DNA from: Lentisphaeria bacterium UBA1829 | GTDB lineage: Bacteria > Verrucomicrobiota > Lentisphaeria > Victivallales > UBA1829 | DNA length: 13,876 bases | Direction: 5' to 3' | NCBI GenBank assembly: GCA_002338895.1 | Contig: DDJH01000268.1 | Span: 21,068-34,943 of the forward strand | Shown here: positions 1 to 7,743 of the stretch, one piece after another | How the letters are laid out: the number at the start of each line of letters is the position of its first letter | Position numbering within the stretch: the stretch's first letter is position 1 | Program-made: the position numbers and the translations under genes | Notes under the pieces: generated by a model | The model's input: only the letters and a program-made list of their open reading frames with translations | The model's database searches: none | Told to the model about the DNA's origin: nothing

Positions 1-1413
1 CAACTGGCCAAAATCCAGCTCGACGGATTCGGCGACGGCGTGTTTATTCAGAATGGAATCCTCTATGCCGCAACCGGTCACCATGCACGAAAAGGAACCT
101 GGAAGGAGCGGCACGGTGCCGGACACGGCGTGGAGCTGTTTGATATTTCCGATCCCCGGAATCCGAAAAAGATCGGTGCGGTGAAGTTTCCGAAGTTTTA
201 TTCGATCGGAAACGATTTCTGGTCGCCGCGCCCGGCGGGAGAGTGGCTCGCGGTCGCGGATACCCACAACGGGATGTTCCTGGTGGACTGCCGGGATCCG
301 AAAGCTCCGAAGGTCGCCGCGTCGTTGAAACTGCCGATGGTCAGGCTGGGGAAAAAGGAGATTCCGGACTGTGTCGGCGCTGTGGTGCCGGGACGGGATG
401 TCATCTATGTCGCGGGGGCGAAGAGCGGTCTGCATGTTGTCCGCGTGCCGGGAAGCCGGCCTCTGCCGGAACGGAAGGAGGGGCTGGCTGTTCGTTCGCA
501 TCCTCAGGCGCCGGATGTGCCGGGGTTTGTCCGGTATGACTGCGGAGGGATGGTGCGTCGTGTCGCCGTCTCGGGCGAGTTCCTGTATGCGGCGGCCTCG
601 GCGGCGGGACTGAAGATCTTCCGCGCGCAGTCCGGGAATTTGAAGGAGGTCGGGGCCGTGACGGGAAATCGAATTTATGATGTCGCCGTCGCCGGGGACC
701 TCCTCGTGACGGTCGGCGATGGATTCGCTCTGACCACATACAGGGTCCAGAAAGACGGAACCCTTCGGAAGCTCGGCGAATTCCGGTCCGCATGGCTGCC
801 CATGCAGATCGTTCATCTTTATGAGAATGGATCCGTCGCCGCGGTCAGCGGAGGAACCGGAAGAGTGAATTTCTTCGACCTGCGCAATCCGGAAAAGCCG
901 GTGTTGAAGAATTTTTATCCGGAGAAGCGGATTCTCTACTGCGATGCTTTCCCGGAACGGCCGCTGGATGGAAAAATCCCGGTGAACACGCATGGCGCGG
1001 GGCTCTCCTGGTATCGTCTGACCGGGGGCGGGGCCGTTCGGGAAAAAGAGGTCGCTTCGGTGCGCTTTCATCAGATGGATGGAATTACTGCGCTGAAGGA
1101 GAAGTTCCTGATTCCGTCGGCAAAAAAAGGGTATTATCTGATCTCGCCCGAGGATTATGGTGTGTCCGGGTTGAAGCGTGAATTCCGCGCGGATGCCCCC
1201 GTCTCGGGGAACCCGGTCTGGGATGGCGGTTCAAAGATCGTTTTCTCCCACAGCCGCGATGGACAGGTGACGGTGTTTGATGCCGCGGATCCGGAGCGCT
1301 TGAAGATTTTGCGGAAAATTGATTTTCTGCCCGGAACTCCGGACCGGATCGCGTTCTGGAACGGAAAGATGGTCGTTCCCGCCGGGTTTTCCGGGCTGTA
1401 TCTGGAGCGGTGA
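1..1413 (+). CDS. LVIVD-repeat beta-propeller protein, 5'-truncated by the window edge
   Basis: The reading frame is open from base 1, so the start lies outside the window; the GTG at 40 is inside a repeat and is not a convincing start. Repeats of the LVIVD type are visible: a strand ending LFDISDPRNPKK (about 133-168), another ending FLVDCRDPKAPK (about 277-312), then NFFDLRNPEKP near 870 and VTVFDAADPER near 1270. The pattern (hydrophobic-x-D, then D/N-P-x-x-P) is what PF08309 repeats show, and the protein ends in a final blade strand (GFSGLYLER). Such proteins form beta-propellers that are usually exported or surface-bound, but they carry no known catalytic residues. Any signal peptide would be in the missing part. 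The gene is followed by hairpins with a T-rich tail, so transcription probably ends before the pseudopilin gene. The specific role is unknown. Confidence 0.8.
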   Translation, partial: QLAKIQLDGFGDGVFIQNGILYAATGHHARKGTWKERHGAGHGVELFDISDPRNPKKIGAVKFPKFYSIGNDFWSPRPAGEWLAVADTHNGMFLVDCRDPKAPKVAASLKLPMVRLGKKEIPDCVGAVVPGRDVIYVAGAKSGLHVVRVPGSRPLPERKEGLAVRSHPQAPDVPGFVRYDCGGMVRRVAVSGEFLYAAASAAGLKIFRAQSGNLKEVGAVTGNRIYDVAVAGDLLVTVGDGFALTTYRVQKDGTLRKLGEFRSAWLPMQIVHLYENGSVAAVSGGTGRVNFFDLRNPEKPVLKNFYPEKRILYCDAFPERPLDGKIPVNTHGAGLSWYRLTGGGAVREKEVASVRFHQMDGITALKEKFLIPSAKKGYYLISPEDYGVSGLKREFRADAPVSGNPVWDGGSKIVFSHSRDGQVTVFDAADPERLKILRKIDFLPGTPDRIAFWNGKMVVPAGFSGLYLER

Positions 1414-1449
1414 ATGTTGCTGATTCGGGGAGTTTGGGGAAAGGGTGTT

Positions 1450-1497
1450 GGGATGGATGTTGGAATGGATGTTGGAATGGATGGAGGAATGGTGTGG
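1450..1497. repeat. 12-bp tandem repeat, about four units
   Basis: Three good units, GGGATGGATGTT, GGAATGGATGTT and GGAATGGATGGA (1450-1485), are followed by a decayed fourth unit (1486-1497). The top strand is almost free of C. The repeat lies 36 bp after the stop codon of the beta-propeller gene and just before the hairpin run. An open frame through it (1414-1623) would read GMDVGMDVGMDGG, but that is simply the repeat read in phase (12 bp is 4 codons) and it has no ribosome site. Confidence 0.8.
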
Positions 1498-1502
1498 GGA
1501 TT

Positions 1503-1590
1503 TCGTGCTCCGCACGACCAGCGTTTCGCCGCTGGACCGCGACAAGGACACTCTGTCCTTGACCCGGAAAAATGCGGGCGCATTTTTCCG
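1503..1590 (+). repeat. Run of four hairpins, including copy A of a dispersed double-hairpin repeat
   Basis: Four perfect stems follow one another. H1: 1503-1508 pairs with 1512-1517 (6 bp, TCC loop). H2: 1518-1523 pairs with 1530-1535 (6 bp, TTTCGC loop). H3: 1543-1550 pairs with 1554-1561 (8 bp, CTC loop). H4: 1565-1575 pairs with 1580-1590 (11 bp, GGGC loop). The tetranucleotide GACC occurs at the 3' foot of H1 (1516-1519), H2 (1535-1538) and H3 (1561-1564). H3 and H4 recur, in gene-relative orientation, at the far end of the window upstream of another gene, with the stems kept and the H4 loop changed. Together this suggests a dispersed, structured intergenic repeat rather than a simple terminator. 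The element ends 35 nt before the pseudopilin ATG. Confidence 0.85.
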
Positions 1591-1599
1591 TTTTATTTT
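1565..1599 (+). terminator. Possible intrinsic terminator formed by H4 and a T-rich tail
   Basis: The 11-bp stem of H4 (CGGAAAAATGC paired with GCATTTTTCCG) contains an A tract and a T tract and is followed by TTTTATTTT (1591-1599). It would end transcription from the beta-propeller gene, or act as an attenuator for the downstream pseudopilin gene. The stem has few G-C pairs, so terminator strength is uncertain. Confidence 0.5.
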
Positions 1600-1611
1600 A
1601 ACAGGGAGGAT

Positions 1612-1616
1612 AGGAG
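1612..1616 (+). promoter_or_regulatory. Ribosome binding site that sets the pseudopilin start
   Basis: AGGAG lies 9 nt before the ATG at 1626 and only 3 nt before the alternative GTG at 1620, which favours the ATG. A second purine run (GGAGG, 1605-1609) would suit the GTG at 10-nt spacing, so the GTG cannot be fully excluded. Confidence 0.6.
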
Positions 1617-1625
1617 AAAGTGAGG

Positions 1626-2396
1626 ATGACGGGGTGTTTGAACAGGCAGAATTTTACTTTGATTGAACTTCTGGTAACGATTGCGATCATCGCAATTCTG
1701 GCGGCGGTGCTTCTGCCGGCGTTGAATTCCGCGCGGGGAAAGGCGCGGTCCGTCGGGTGCCTGTCGAACCTGAAGCAGATTGGAACCGCATGCACGTTCT
1801 ATTCGAATGACAACGATGGATTCACGGTTCCCGCGTATCAGATCCCGCCTTCCGGATCGATTTTCGCTCTCTCCAATTATGCCTGGGTGGGAAGACTCGG
1901 ACGGTATCTCGGAGACAAACGGAAAAACGACAGCGAGAACTTCGATCTTGCACAAATGACAACTCAGCTGAAAATCATGCTCTGTCCCGAGGCCCCGACC
2001 CGTTTCGGGTATGGACACAACGGAAGAGGAATGGGCATGCAGATCGCCGGAGTTTCCGGAGAAACCAAACCGCTGGGACGGAATTTCATTGCTCGATCCT
2101 CCTCGTACACCAATCCGTCAACGAAAATTCTGATCGCCGACAACTTCCTCCCCCTCAAAACTGCGGAGGAAAACCGGACCTCCTACGATGCCCTGCTGAA
2201 TTTCAGCGACTCCTCCTACAGCGGCTGGGGATGGGGGGCGCTGGATTACCGCCATCCCGGACTCCGGACCAATATTCTCTTTCTGGGCGGAAATGTCGGT
2301 CCCGTCCCGAAATCCATGATGCTGGATGACAGCACCGTCTCTTACTCAACCATTCGAAGCCGTTCTTACTGGGGTGACAACTATGGGAAAAATTAA
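1626..2396 (+). CDS. Pseudopilin-like protein with a prepilin-type N-terminal cleavage/methylation motif
   Basis: The start at 1626 gives 256 residues. A short basic leader (MTGCLNRQN) precedes [20 protein letters not shown], the class III prepilin hydrophobic helix with the conserved Glu five residues into the mature protein. Next comes [20 protein letters not shown], a sequence style common in Planctomycetota/Lentisphaerota type II-like pseudopilins. Family knowledge: the leader is removed by a prepilin peptidase and the helix packs in a cell-envelope pilus or pseudopilus. The usual Gly before the cleavage site is Asn here. Near the C-terminus, [16 protein letters not shown] resembles the H-X9-DG motif of the processing-associated domain, but Gly replaces the Asp and the spacing is one residue longer. 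The 3' end overlaps the next gene by 14 bp, so the two are probably co-translated. It lies downstream of the hairpin run. The substrate or partner is not known; a role in displaying or secreting the neighbouring glycosidase is inference. Confidence 0.85.
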   Translation: MTGCLNRQNFTLIELLVTIAIIAILAAVLLPALNSARGKARSVGCLSNLKQIGTACTFYSNDNDGFTVPAYQIPPSGSIFALSNYAWVGRLGRYLGDKRKNDSENFDLAQMTTQLKIMLCPEAPTRFGYGHNGRGMGMQIAGVSGETKPLGRNFIARSSSYTNPSTKILIADNFLPLKTAEENRTSYDALLNFSDSSYSGWGWGALDYRHPGLRTNILFLGGNVGPVPKSMMLDDSTVSYSTIRSRSYWGDNYGKN

Positions 2397-5300
2397 CAGC
2401 TGGATCGTCGGAGCTCTCCTGCTGAGCTCCGGATGCGCGTTCTGCGCATCCATGGGCGAAGTCTTCGGACAAAACGATTTGAAAACCGCATGGGGAAACG
2501 CCTCCATCGCCCGGAATGCCGACGGATCGGTCCGTCTGATCTCAAACAACGCCGAGGGTGCCGCCGCCCTGATCGCCGGAACGCCGGAAGTGCCGGAAAA
2601 CGCGCAATGCCGTTTTTCGATGGAAGTCCGGGGAAATGTCCGCTTTCAGACGATGCTCCGCTTCTCCGAAGGCGCCAGAACCCGGCGGGTCGATATCGTC
2701 ATGCCGACTCCGCTGACCGGGGAATGGCAGAAGATCGAACGCTCCTTCACCGTGCCGCCCGGATTCCGGAAGATCCTGCTCGATTTCCTGATCTGGAAGC
2801 AGACCGGATATGCCGAGATCCGCAATTACAAGCTCGAAATTCCTCTCCGGCGCAAAGAGGTGACGATTTTCCGGAGCGATTTCCAGAAGGGGGCGCTGAT
2901 CCGGAACCGGTATCATACACGGATACCGGCGTTCTGGTGGGAATTCCGGTCGCAGGATGCTCCGAAAGGAGAGATCGGGGGACTGGATGACGCCGTGTCG
3001 CTGATCCCGAAGGGAAAATCGCTCCGCATTCCGGCGGCAGCCCGCGGATGGTGGGGATGGGTCAGTTTCGACACGGCGCTCCCGAAGGAGAAGCGGGCAA
3101 TGACGCTTCGTTTCCGCTATTATCTGTCGCCGGATTTTTCGGGAAATGAGATTCAGGCGCGTCTGGTGTTCGGGAAGAACAAAAAGGAGGATCTTTCGCA
3201 GATTGTCTGGCGTCTGCCGGTCACGGAAAAGGGAAAATGGGTGACCGCCGAGTACTGGGTCGACGCATCCCGGATCCCGGAGAAGGCGGTCGGATTCCGG
3301 ATCGCCCTCCAGCCGGGACGGATCGGGACGGAGGCTGTCCGGGGATCGGTCTGGTTCGGTGAGGCAACCGTGACGATCCCGGAAAACGACGGTGCGTTCG
3401 CCCGGATCCGCTGCGACCGGGATCTGTGCTGGTATTCCCTGGGGGAGACCGTCCGCTTCCGCGCTCTGGGCGAACTGCCGTCGAACACATCGTCGGTGCT
3501 CGGAAAAATCCGCCGCTCCGACCGCTCTCCGGTTGCGGAAGTCCGGGTCAACGCCGACAAGATGACGCGCAACGGATGGACATGGACCCCGAAAGAGCCC
3601 GGATATTATGAAGTAGAATTTTTCGCGGAAACTTCCGCCGGAACCGTTCCGCTGGTGGAGGAGTTCGCGGAGAGGGCCGGAGATGGAAGAATCGGACTGT
3701 TTGGAAATTCGGTGCTTTCGTTTGCGGTGATCGACCGGAAGGCTTCGTCGAAGAAGTCGGAGCTGTTCGGATATCAGACCTTCTTTCATCCCTGGCAGAT
3801 GCAGCGTTTCGGGGACCGGGATTTCCGGGTCGCCCGGACCGTCGGCGCGCAGTATCTGCGCTTCGGGGCAAGCTGGAGTCTGCTGGAGACGGCAAAAGGT
3901 AAGTTTGACTGGTCGCTGCTGGATTCGTATGTGGATCTCTGTGTCCGGTCCGGCCTGAAGCCGCTGCTGGGACTTTCCAGCACGCCGCGCTGGGCGTCGA
4001 GCCATCCGGAGGACGACCGCTGGGTGATCTGCGTCTGGGGATATACCGGATGGGCTCCCCGGGAGCTGCGCGACTGGGAGAATTTCATTGAAAAAACGGT
4101 CTCCCGCTACCGGAACACGGTGACCGACTGGGAGATCTGGAATGAACCGAATCTTCCCGGCGTCTCGTGCTTCTGGCATGACAGTCCGGAAAACTTTGTC
4201 CGTCTCCTGAAGAGCGCCTACCGGACGATCAAGCGCATTCAGCCCGCGTCCAACGTGCTCGGAAGCGGATATTCCGACCGGTATCTGACATTCTATGAAC
4301 AGATTATCCGTCTCGGCGCGGGGGAGGCGTTTGACACGCTCTCCATTCACGGGCTCAACAGCACGATTCCCACGTTCCGGGCCATCGACCGGAAATACAA
4401 CTCCCCGAAACACCGCGTCTTCAACAGCGAATGGCACTGGGGACTCCTCCGACACGACTATCCCACGATGAACGCCTCCGAGGAAGCGCTCGCCCTGACC
4501 ATGATGAAGGGGCTCTTCAGCATGCTGGCCAACGGTGTGGAGGGCATCAGCATCTTCGAACCGGTCAACATGGCGGAAAAGGAGACCCTGAAGCTGCATG
4601 CGGCCGGAGGAGATCCGCTGACCCATACAAGCGGAATCTTCCGGGGAAAGCCCCGGCTTCAGCCGCGTCTGGTTGCAGTGATTCTGGCCAATCTCTCCGG
4701 CCGGTATCTGACGGGGATTCCCAAGGTCGAGGCAATGTATCGTGTCGGGACTTTCCAGTCGGTGCTGCTGCGGACGGCGGATGGACCGTATCTGGCGTTC
4801 TGGCAGGAGGGAAAAAATCCGGTTGCCCTGCCGTCCTCTCTGGCATCGGCCGTCGCCGGGTGCCGGATCGGCGACTGGGAGGGAAGAACGGTTGCCGCAG
4901 GAGAAAAAGGCTCGTTTGTGCCGGAGGTGGTTTATTTCGCCCGCGCACCGCGGATTCCCGCAGACTGGAAAAACGATCCTTCGATGCTGGAGGAGAAAGA
5001 GTCGTCCCGTCCGCTCCGTCACGACGTCGCAGGCGTTTACAGCCGGAAGCCGATCCTGACAGGGAAGGGGGTGCCGATTCCGGAAAATATCCGCTGGAAC
5101 AGCAACTTCAGCGTCTATCCGCTCGGACAGCTCCCCGCCGGATTCGCCCGGCCGACCCGCTTTGCCGCGGCGGTCACAAAGGATCGCTTCCAGCTGATCG
5201 TGGAAACGGATGACGATCTCCATCATCCGGAAGTGGACGGCCGCGATCTCTGGAGAGGGGATTCTCTGGAGTTCTCGCTGGATATCCCGGGAAAAGGGAT

Positions 5301-5661
5301 GAATGCCAGCACAGTCGGCTTCTCCGCGGCCCGGATTCCCGGAGGAAAGAATCTGATGTACAAGGGACATGTTCCGGTTGTGGTCGGAGATTGTCCGGCG
5401 GTCTGGACCCCTGCATCCATGGCGGTGGAGACCGGCCGCTGCGAGGTCCTTGTCCAGCCGGAGAAAAAGAAAACGGTCTACCGGATCGATCTTCCGCTCA
5501 CGGAACTCTTCCCCTACATTCCGAAATCGGGTGATCCGATCCGCTTTTCGCTCCTCGTGAACGAGAACAACGGAAAGGAGCGGATTGCCGCTCTCTGCTG
5601 GGGCGGTGGAATTGTCGGAGGAAAGGACGCCGCGAAATATGGCGATCTGAAAGCGGAATAA
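2383..5661 (+). CDS. Exported multi-domain glycoside hydrolase (clan GH-A type, GH39/GH5-like) with a C-terminal CBM9/DOMON-like domain
   Basis: The start at 2383 (1092 residues) is chosen because GGGGTG lies 6 nt upstream and an N-terminal signal sequence follows ([18 protein letters not shown]). Cleavage could be by signal peptidase I near Ser23, or at Cys18 as a poor lipobox. Residues about 25-165 and 170-345 look like two beta-sandwich, carbohydrate-binding-type modules, then a linker Ig-like stretch to about 450. Residues about 460-760 are a TIM-barrel glycosidase: WEIWNEPN carries the probable acid/base Glu588, and FNSEWHW carries the probable nucleophile Glu683. Residues about 900-1092 resemble a CBM9/DOMON module ([11 protein letters not shown], then LLVNENNG). 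Clan GH-A enzymes are retaining, so hydrolysis of a beta- or equivalent equatorial glycosidic bond outside the cytoplasm is expected. The exact substrate is unknown. It overlaps the pseudopilin gene and is followed by a terminator, so the two form a short operon. Domain borders are approximate. Confidence 0.85.
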   Translation: MGKINSWIVGALLLSSGCAFCASMGEVFGQNDLKTAWGNASIARNADGSVRLISNNAEGAAALIAGTPEVPENAQCRFSMEVRGNVRFQTMLRFSEGARTRRVDIVMPTPLTGEWQKIERSFTVPPGFRKILLDFLIWKQTGYAEIRNYKLEIPLRRKEVTIFRSDFQKGALIRNRYHTRIPAFWWEFRSQDAPKGEIGGLDDAVSLIPKGKSLRIPAAARGWWGWVSFDTALPKEKRAMTLRFRYYLSPDFSGNEIQARLVFGKNKKEDLSQIVWRLPVTEKGKWVTAEYWVDASRIPEKAVGFRIALQPGRIGTEAVRGSVWFGEATVTIPENDGAFARIRCDRDLCWYSLGETVRFRALGELPSNTSSVLGKIRRSDRSPVAEVRVNADKMTRNGWTWTPKEPGYYEVEFFAETSAGTVPLVEEFAERAGDGRIGLFGNSVLSFAVIDRKASSKKSELFGYQTFFHPWQMQRFGDRDFRVARTVGAQYLRFGASWSLLETAKGKFDWSLLDSYVDLCVRSGLKPLLGLSSTPRWASSHPEDDRWVICVWGYTGWAPRELRDWENFIEKTVSRYRNTVTDWEIWNEPNLPGVSCFWHDSPENFVRLLKSAYRTIKRIQPASNVLGSGYSDRYLTFYEQIIRLGAGEAFDTLSIHGLNSTIPTFRAIDRKYNSPKHRVFNSEWHWGLLRHDYPTMNASEEALALTMMKGLFSMLANGVEGISIFEPVNMAEKETLKLHAAGGDPLTHTSGIFRGKPRLQPRLVAVILANLSGRYLTGIPKVEAMYRVGTFQSVLLRTADGPYLAFWQEGKNPVALPSSLASAVAGCRIGDWEGRTVAAGEKGSFVPEVVYFARAPRIPADWKNDPSMLEEKESSRPLRHDVAGVYSRKPILTGKGVPIPENIRWNSNFSVYPLGQLPAGFARPTRFAAAVTKDRFQLIVETDDDLHHPEVDGRDLWRGDSLEFSLDIPGKGMNASTVGFSAARIPGGKNLMYKGHVPVVVGDCPAVWTPASMAVETGRCEVLVQPEKKKTVYRIDLPLTELFPYIPKSGDPIRFSLLVNENNGKERIAALCWGGGIVGGKDAAKYGDLKAE

Positions 5662-5687
5662 GCATTCTCCGCGTTTTGCGACAGGAA

Positions 5688-5729
5688 GAAGAGCGGTCCT
5701 TCCCGGGAAGGTCCGCTCTTCTGTTTTTT
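5688..5729 (+). terminator. Intrinsic terminator of the pseudopilin-glycosidase operon
   Basis: A long stem, 5688-5696 paired with 5713-5721 and CCTTC paired with GAAGG around a CCGG loop (5698-5711), with one T-T mismatch (5697/5712), is followed by TGTTTTTT. It lies 26 bp after the glycosidase stop codon. On the - strand the tail is not T-rich, so it is best assigned to the + strand operon. Confidence 0.9.
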
Positions 5730-5841
5730 GCCGTTTCAGCATAAACAGAAATCGACCGCATCGGTATGTTCCTGAAGAGGAAGAGTCGCCGTTCGAAGGT
5801 GATAAAAATGTCTCCTGCCGGCGGTGATGGGAGAAACTTTG

Positions 5842-5869
5842 TCCGAATCCTGCGCAGGAAGAATTCGGA
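5842..5869. other. Hairpin in the convergent intergenic gap
   Basis: TCCGAAT (5842-5848) pairs with ATTCGGA (5863-5869) and encloses the palindrome CCTGCGCAGG. It lies 20 bp beyond the stop codon of the SDR gene on the - strand. No T tract follows on either strand, so it is at most a weak or Rho-assisted 3' end for the - strand operon. The rest of 5731-5889 shows nothing I can name. Confidence 0.4.
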
Positions 5870-5889
5870 AATGGTTCGTTCTTATAGTG

Positions 5890-6798
5890 TTAGATGGAGG
5901 GAGCTTTTTCTCTCTTCATCATCAGAGCTTTCAGCTTTTGAACATCGGGAACATAGCGGGAAACATGGTCGGCGGGATCTCCCAGAATCCGGATCTCGTT
6001 GTCGTTCCCGTACTTCGCGCGGATCTTCCGGGCAAGGTCCAGAATGGAAATGGGTTCGTCCGAGCCGACGTTGCAGAGAAATCCCGCTTCCCCGTGAAGC
6101 AGAAGCGTGAACAGCGATTCCACAAGATCATCCGCTTCCATGTAGCTGCGTACCGTGCGGCCGTCTCCCCGAATGAGAATCGGACGATTCTGCTCGCAAT
6201 CCCGCAGAAAGTTCCCCGCGGCATAGTGAAGATCCCGCGGAAGATAGCGCCCGATAAAGCTGAAGCAGCGGGCGATCACCACATTCTGTCCCGATTCCGC
6301 ACAGAGTTTCTCGGCCTCCAGCTTTGCCTTCCCGTATTCCGTAACCGGTTGGCAGGGAAACTCTTCCGTAAGGCGTTCCACCTCCGGAGGCTGGATCCCG
6401 TAGACCGCTCCGGAGCTGATGAAGAGAAATCTTCCGGCTCCGCAGAACGCGGAATACTCCAGCGCACGCTTTGTCCCTTCCAGAATGATGGAACGCATGA
6501 CGCCGGGCGGAAGCGTCGTGACCGCCGGAGTTGCCGCATGAATCACAAAATCGCTGCTGCCGGATGGAAACGGAAAGTTCCGGATGTCCCCTGAAAAAAA
6601 CTCAAGACCGGGAACCTGGCAGAGTTCCGGATACTGCTCCCGGAATGTGTCGCAATTACGGGCCAGAATCCGGAGTTGCAGCCCCGGAACCGGATGCCGG
6701 AGAAGATAATCCAGAATGCTTTTGCCGAAAAAACCGGTCCCTCCGGTCAGAAAGATTCGCTTGTCTCTTAATGTTTCAACAAGATCCCGGCTCGGCAT
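5890..6798 (-). CDS. Extended SDR: NAD-dependent nucleotide-sugar epimerase/reductase family
   Basis: The protein has 302 residues and carries a Rossmann nucleotide-binding motif TGGTGFFG (residues 18-25), a catalytic Ser region SSGAVYG (128-134) and the YxxxK pair Tyr155/Lys159 in YGKAK. This is a complete extended short-chain dehydrogenase/reductase catalytic set. A late RYVPD (281-285) fits the substrate-binding end of this family. It is the last gene of the operon, starting 6 bp after the glycosyltransferase stop with a weak AGGTAAG ribosome site, so translational coupling is likely. In a CDP-dideoxysugar cluster the expected job is the final keto reduction. That could be a C4 reduction as in abequose/paratose synthases, or reduction of an added two-carbon branch as YerF does in yersiniose synthesis. 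A 4-epimerase is also possible. The family is sure; the exact reaction is inference. Confidence 0.85.
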   Translation of the reverse strand: MPSRDLVETLRDKRIFLTGGTGFFGKSILDYLLRHPVPGLQLRILARNCDTFREQYPELCQVPGLEFFSGDIRNFPFPSGSSDFVIHAATPAVTTLPPGVMRSIILEGTKRALEYSAFCGAGRFLFISSGAVYGIQPPEVERLTEEFPCQPVTEYGKAKLEAEKLCAESGQNVVIARCFSFIGRYLPRDLHYAAGNFLRDCEQNRPILIRGDGRTVRSYMEADDLVESLFTLLLHGEAGFLCNVGSDEPISILDLARKIRAKYGNDNEIRILGDPADHVSRYVPDVQKLKALMMKREKAPSI

Positions 6799-6804
6799 GA
6801 TTGC

Positions 6805-7743
6805 TTACCTGTCAAAGTTGATCCGCTCCTCTTCGATGACCAGAGGCTTGTTCTTCACCTGGGTCCAGACCGCCCCCAGGTACTCGCCGATCAGACCGAT
6901 GAAGAAAAGCTGAACCGCCGAGAAAAAGAACATTCCGATCACCAGAGGAGCAAGTCCCAGCTGGAAGGTGTCCCACCAGATCAGTTTCAGAACCAGGTAG
7001 AGCAGCGCCACAAGAAGGCTGCCGAACCCGAGAAGAATCCCCGCGAAAACCGCCAGGCGGAGCGGCAGTTTCGTGTGATTCACAAATCCGGTCATCGCCA
7101 TGTCGTACAGAGTGAGAAAATTGTTGTGCGTGCGTCCGTGCTTCCGCTTCTCCTGCACAAACGGCACTTCCGTCCGGCGGAAGCCGATTTCGCTGACCAG
7201 TCCCCGGAAATACGGATACGGATCATGAAATTTGCGCAGCGCGTCGATGAAAACCCGGTCATAGAGTCCGAATCCGGTGAAGCGCGGAATGATGGTTTCC
7301 CCCGGCGCGGCCGTGCCCAGTATTTTGTAATAGAGTTTCCGAAGAGCTTCCAGAAACGGATTCGCGCGCGTTCCGCTCCGGACTCCGCAGACCACTTTGT
7401 ACCCCTCTTCCCATTTCCGGATAAACGTTTCCAGAAGCTCGGGCGGCTCCTGAAGATCCGTGCAGAGGCTGATGACCGCATCCCCGGAGGTGCTCAGAAG
7501 CGCATGAAACGGAGAGCGGATATGGCCAAAGTTGTTGGAATTGAAAATCACTTTGAATTTCCGATCCCGCAGAGCGATCGCCCGGAGCACGTCCCGTGAA
7601 CCGTCCGTGGAGCAGTTGTCCGCCACGACAAACTCATAATCGTACTCAGGAAACCGTTTCAGAACCGCAAGACAGCGCTGGTAGAACTCCTCCAGATTTT
7701 CCGCTTCATTATAGCAGCCGCCCGCAATGCTGATTTTCTTCAT
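6805..7743 (-). CDS. Family 2 glycosyltransferase with two C-terminal membrane helices (polyprenyl-phosphate sugar transferase type)
   Basis: The start at 7743 (312 residues) is preferred to an in-frame ATG at 7776. It overlaps the previous stop as ATGA and has AAGGAG 5 nt upstream. The GT-A fold is indicated by GGCYNEAENL at the N-terminus, ADNCSTDGS (residues 41-49) and the metal/nucleotide site CTDLQEPPEL with Asp96. KRKHGRTHNNF (about 199-209) corresponds to the basic loop near the acceptor site. Two hydrophobic helices follow, about 229-254 and 264-289, with a short charged tail. This layout matches GtrB/ArnC/DPM1-like enzymes, which transfer a sugar from a nucleotide to a polyprenyl phosphate at the cytoplasmic membrane. 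Placement between the ThDP enzyme and the SDR suggests that it uses the sugar made by this operon, but donor and acceptor cannot be read from the sequence. Confidence 0.88.
   Translation of the reverse strand: MKKISIAGGCYNEAENLEEFYQRCLAVLKRFPEYDYEFVVADNCSTDGSRDVLRAIALRDRKFKVIFNSNNFGHIRSPFHALLSTSGDAVISLCTDLQEPPELLETFIRKWEEGYKVVCGVRSGTRANPFLEALRKLYYKILGTAAPGETIIPRFTGFGLYDRVFIDALRKFHDPYPYFRGLVSEIGFRRTEVPFVQEKRKHGRTHNNFLTLYDMAMTGFVNHTKLPLRLAVFAGILLGFGSLLVALLYLVLKLIWWDTFQLGLAPLVIGMFFFSAVQLFFIGLIGEYLGAVWTQVKNKPLVIEEERINFDR

Noticed and set aside
1503..1590. Integron attC site or CRISPR array as an explanation of the hairpins
   Set aside because: The stems are perfect and adjacent, with no GTTRRRY core sites, no bulged bases, and no regular repeat-spacer pattern. 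No integrase or cas gene is present.
1414..1623. 69-codon frame starting right after the beta-propeller stop
   Set aside because: It only translates the 12-bp repeat and the hairpin run, has no ribosome site, and the opposite strand is open as well. It is a by-product of the repeats.
2542..5742. 1066-codon open reading frame on the - strand opposite the large glycosidase gene
   Set aside because: It lies antisense to a gene with clear domains and catalytic motifs. The translation is low-complexity and rich in Arg, Pro and Gly with no recognisable domain. Long antisense frames are expected from the GC-rich codon use here.
5662..5889. Small gene or RNA gene in the convergent gap
   Set aside because: Apart from the terminator and a hairpin without a T tract, I see no ribosome site with a credible frame, no tRNA-like fold and no promoter pair.
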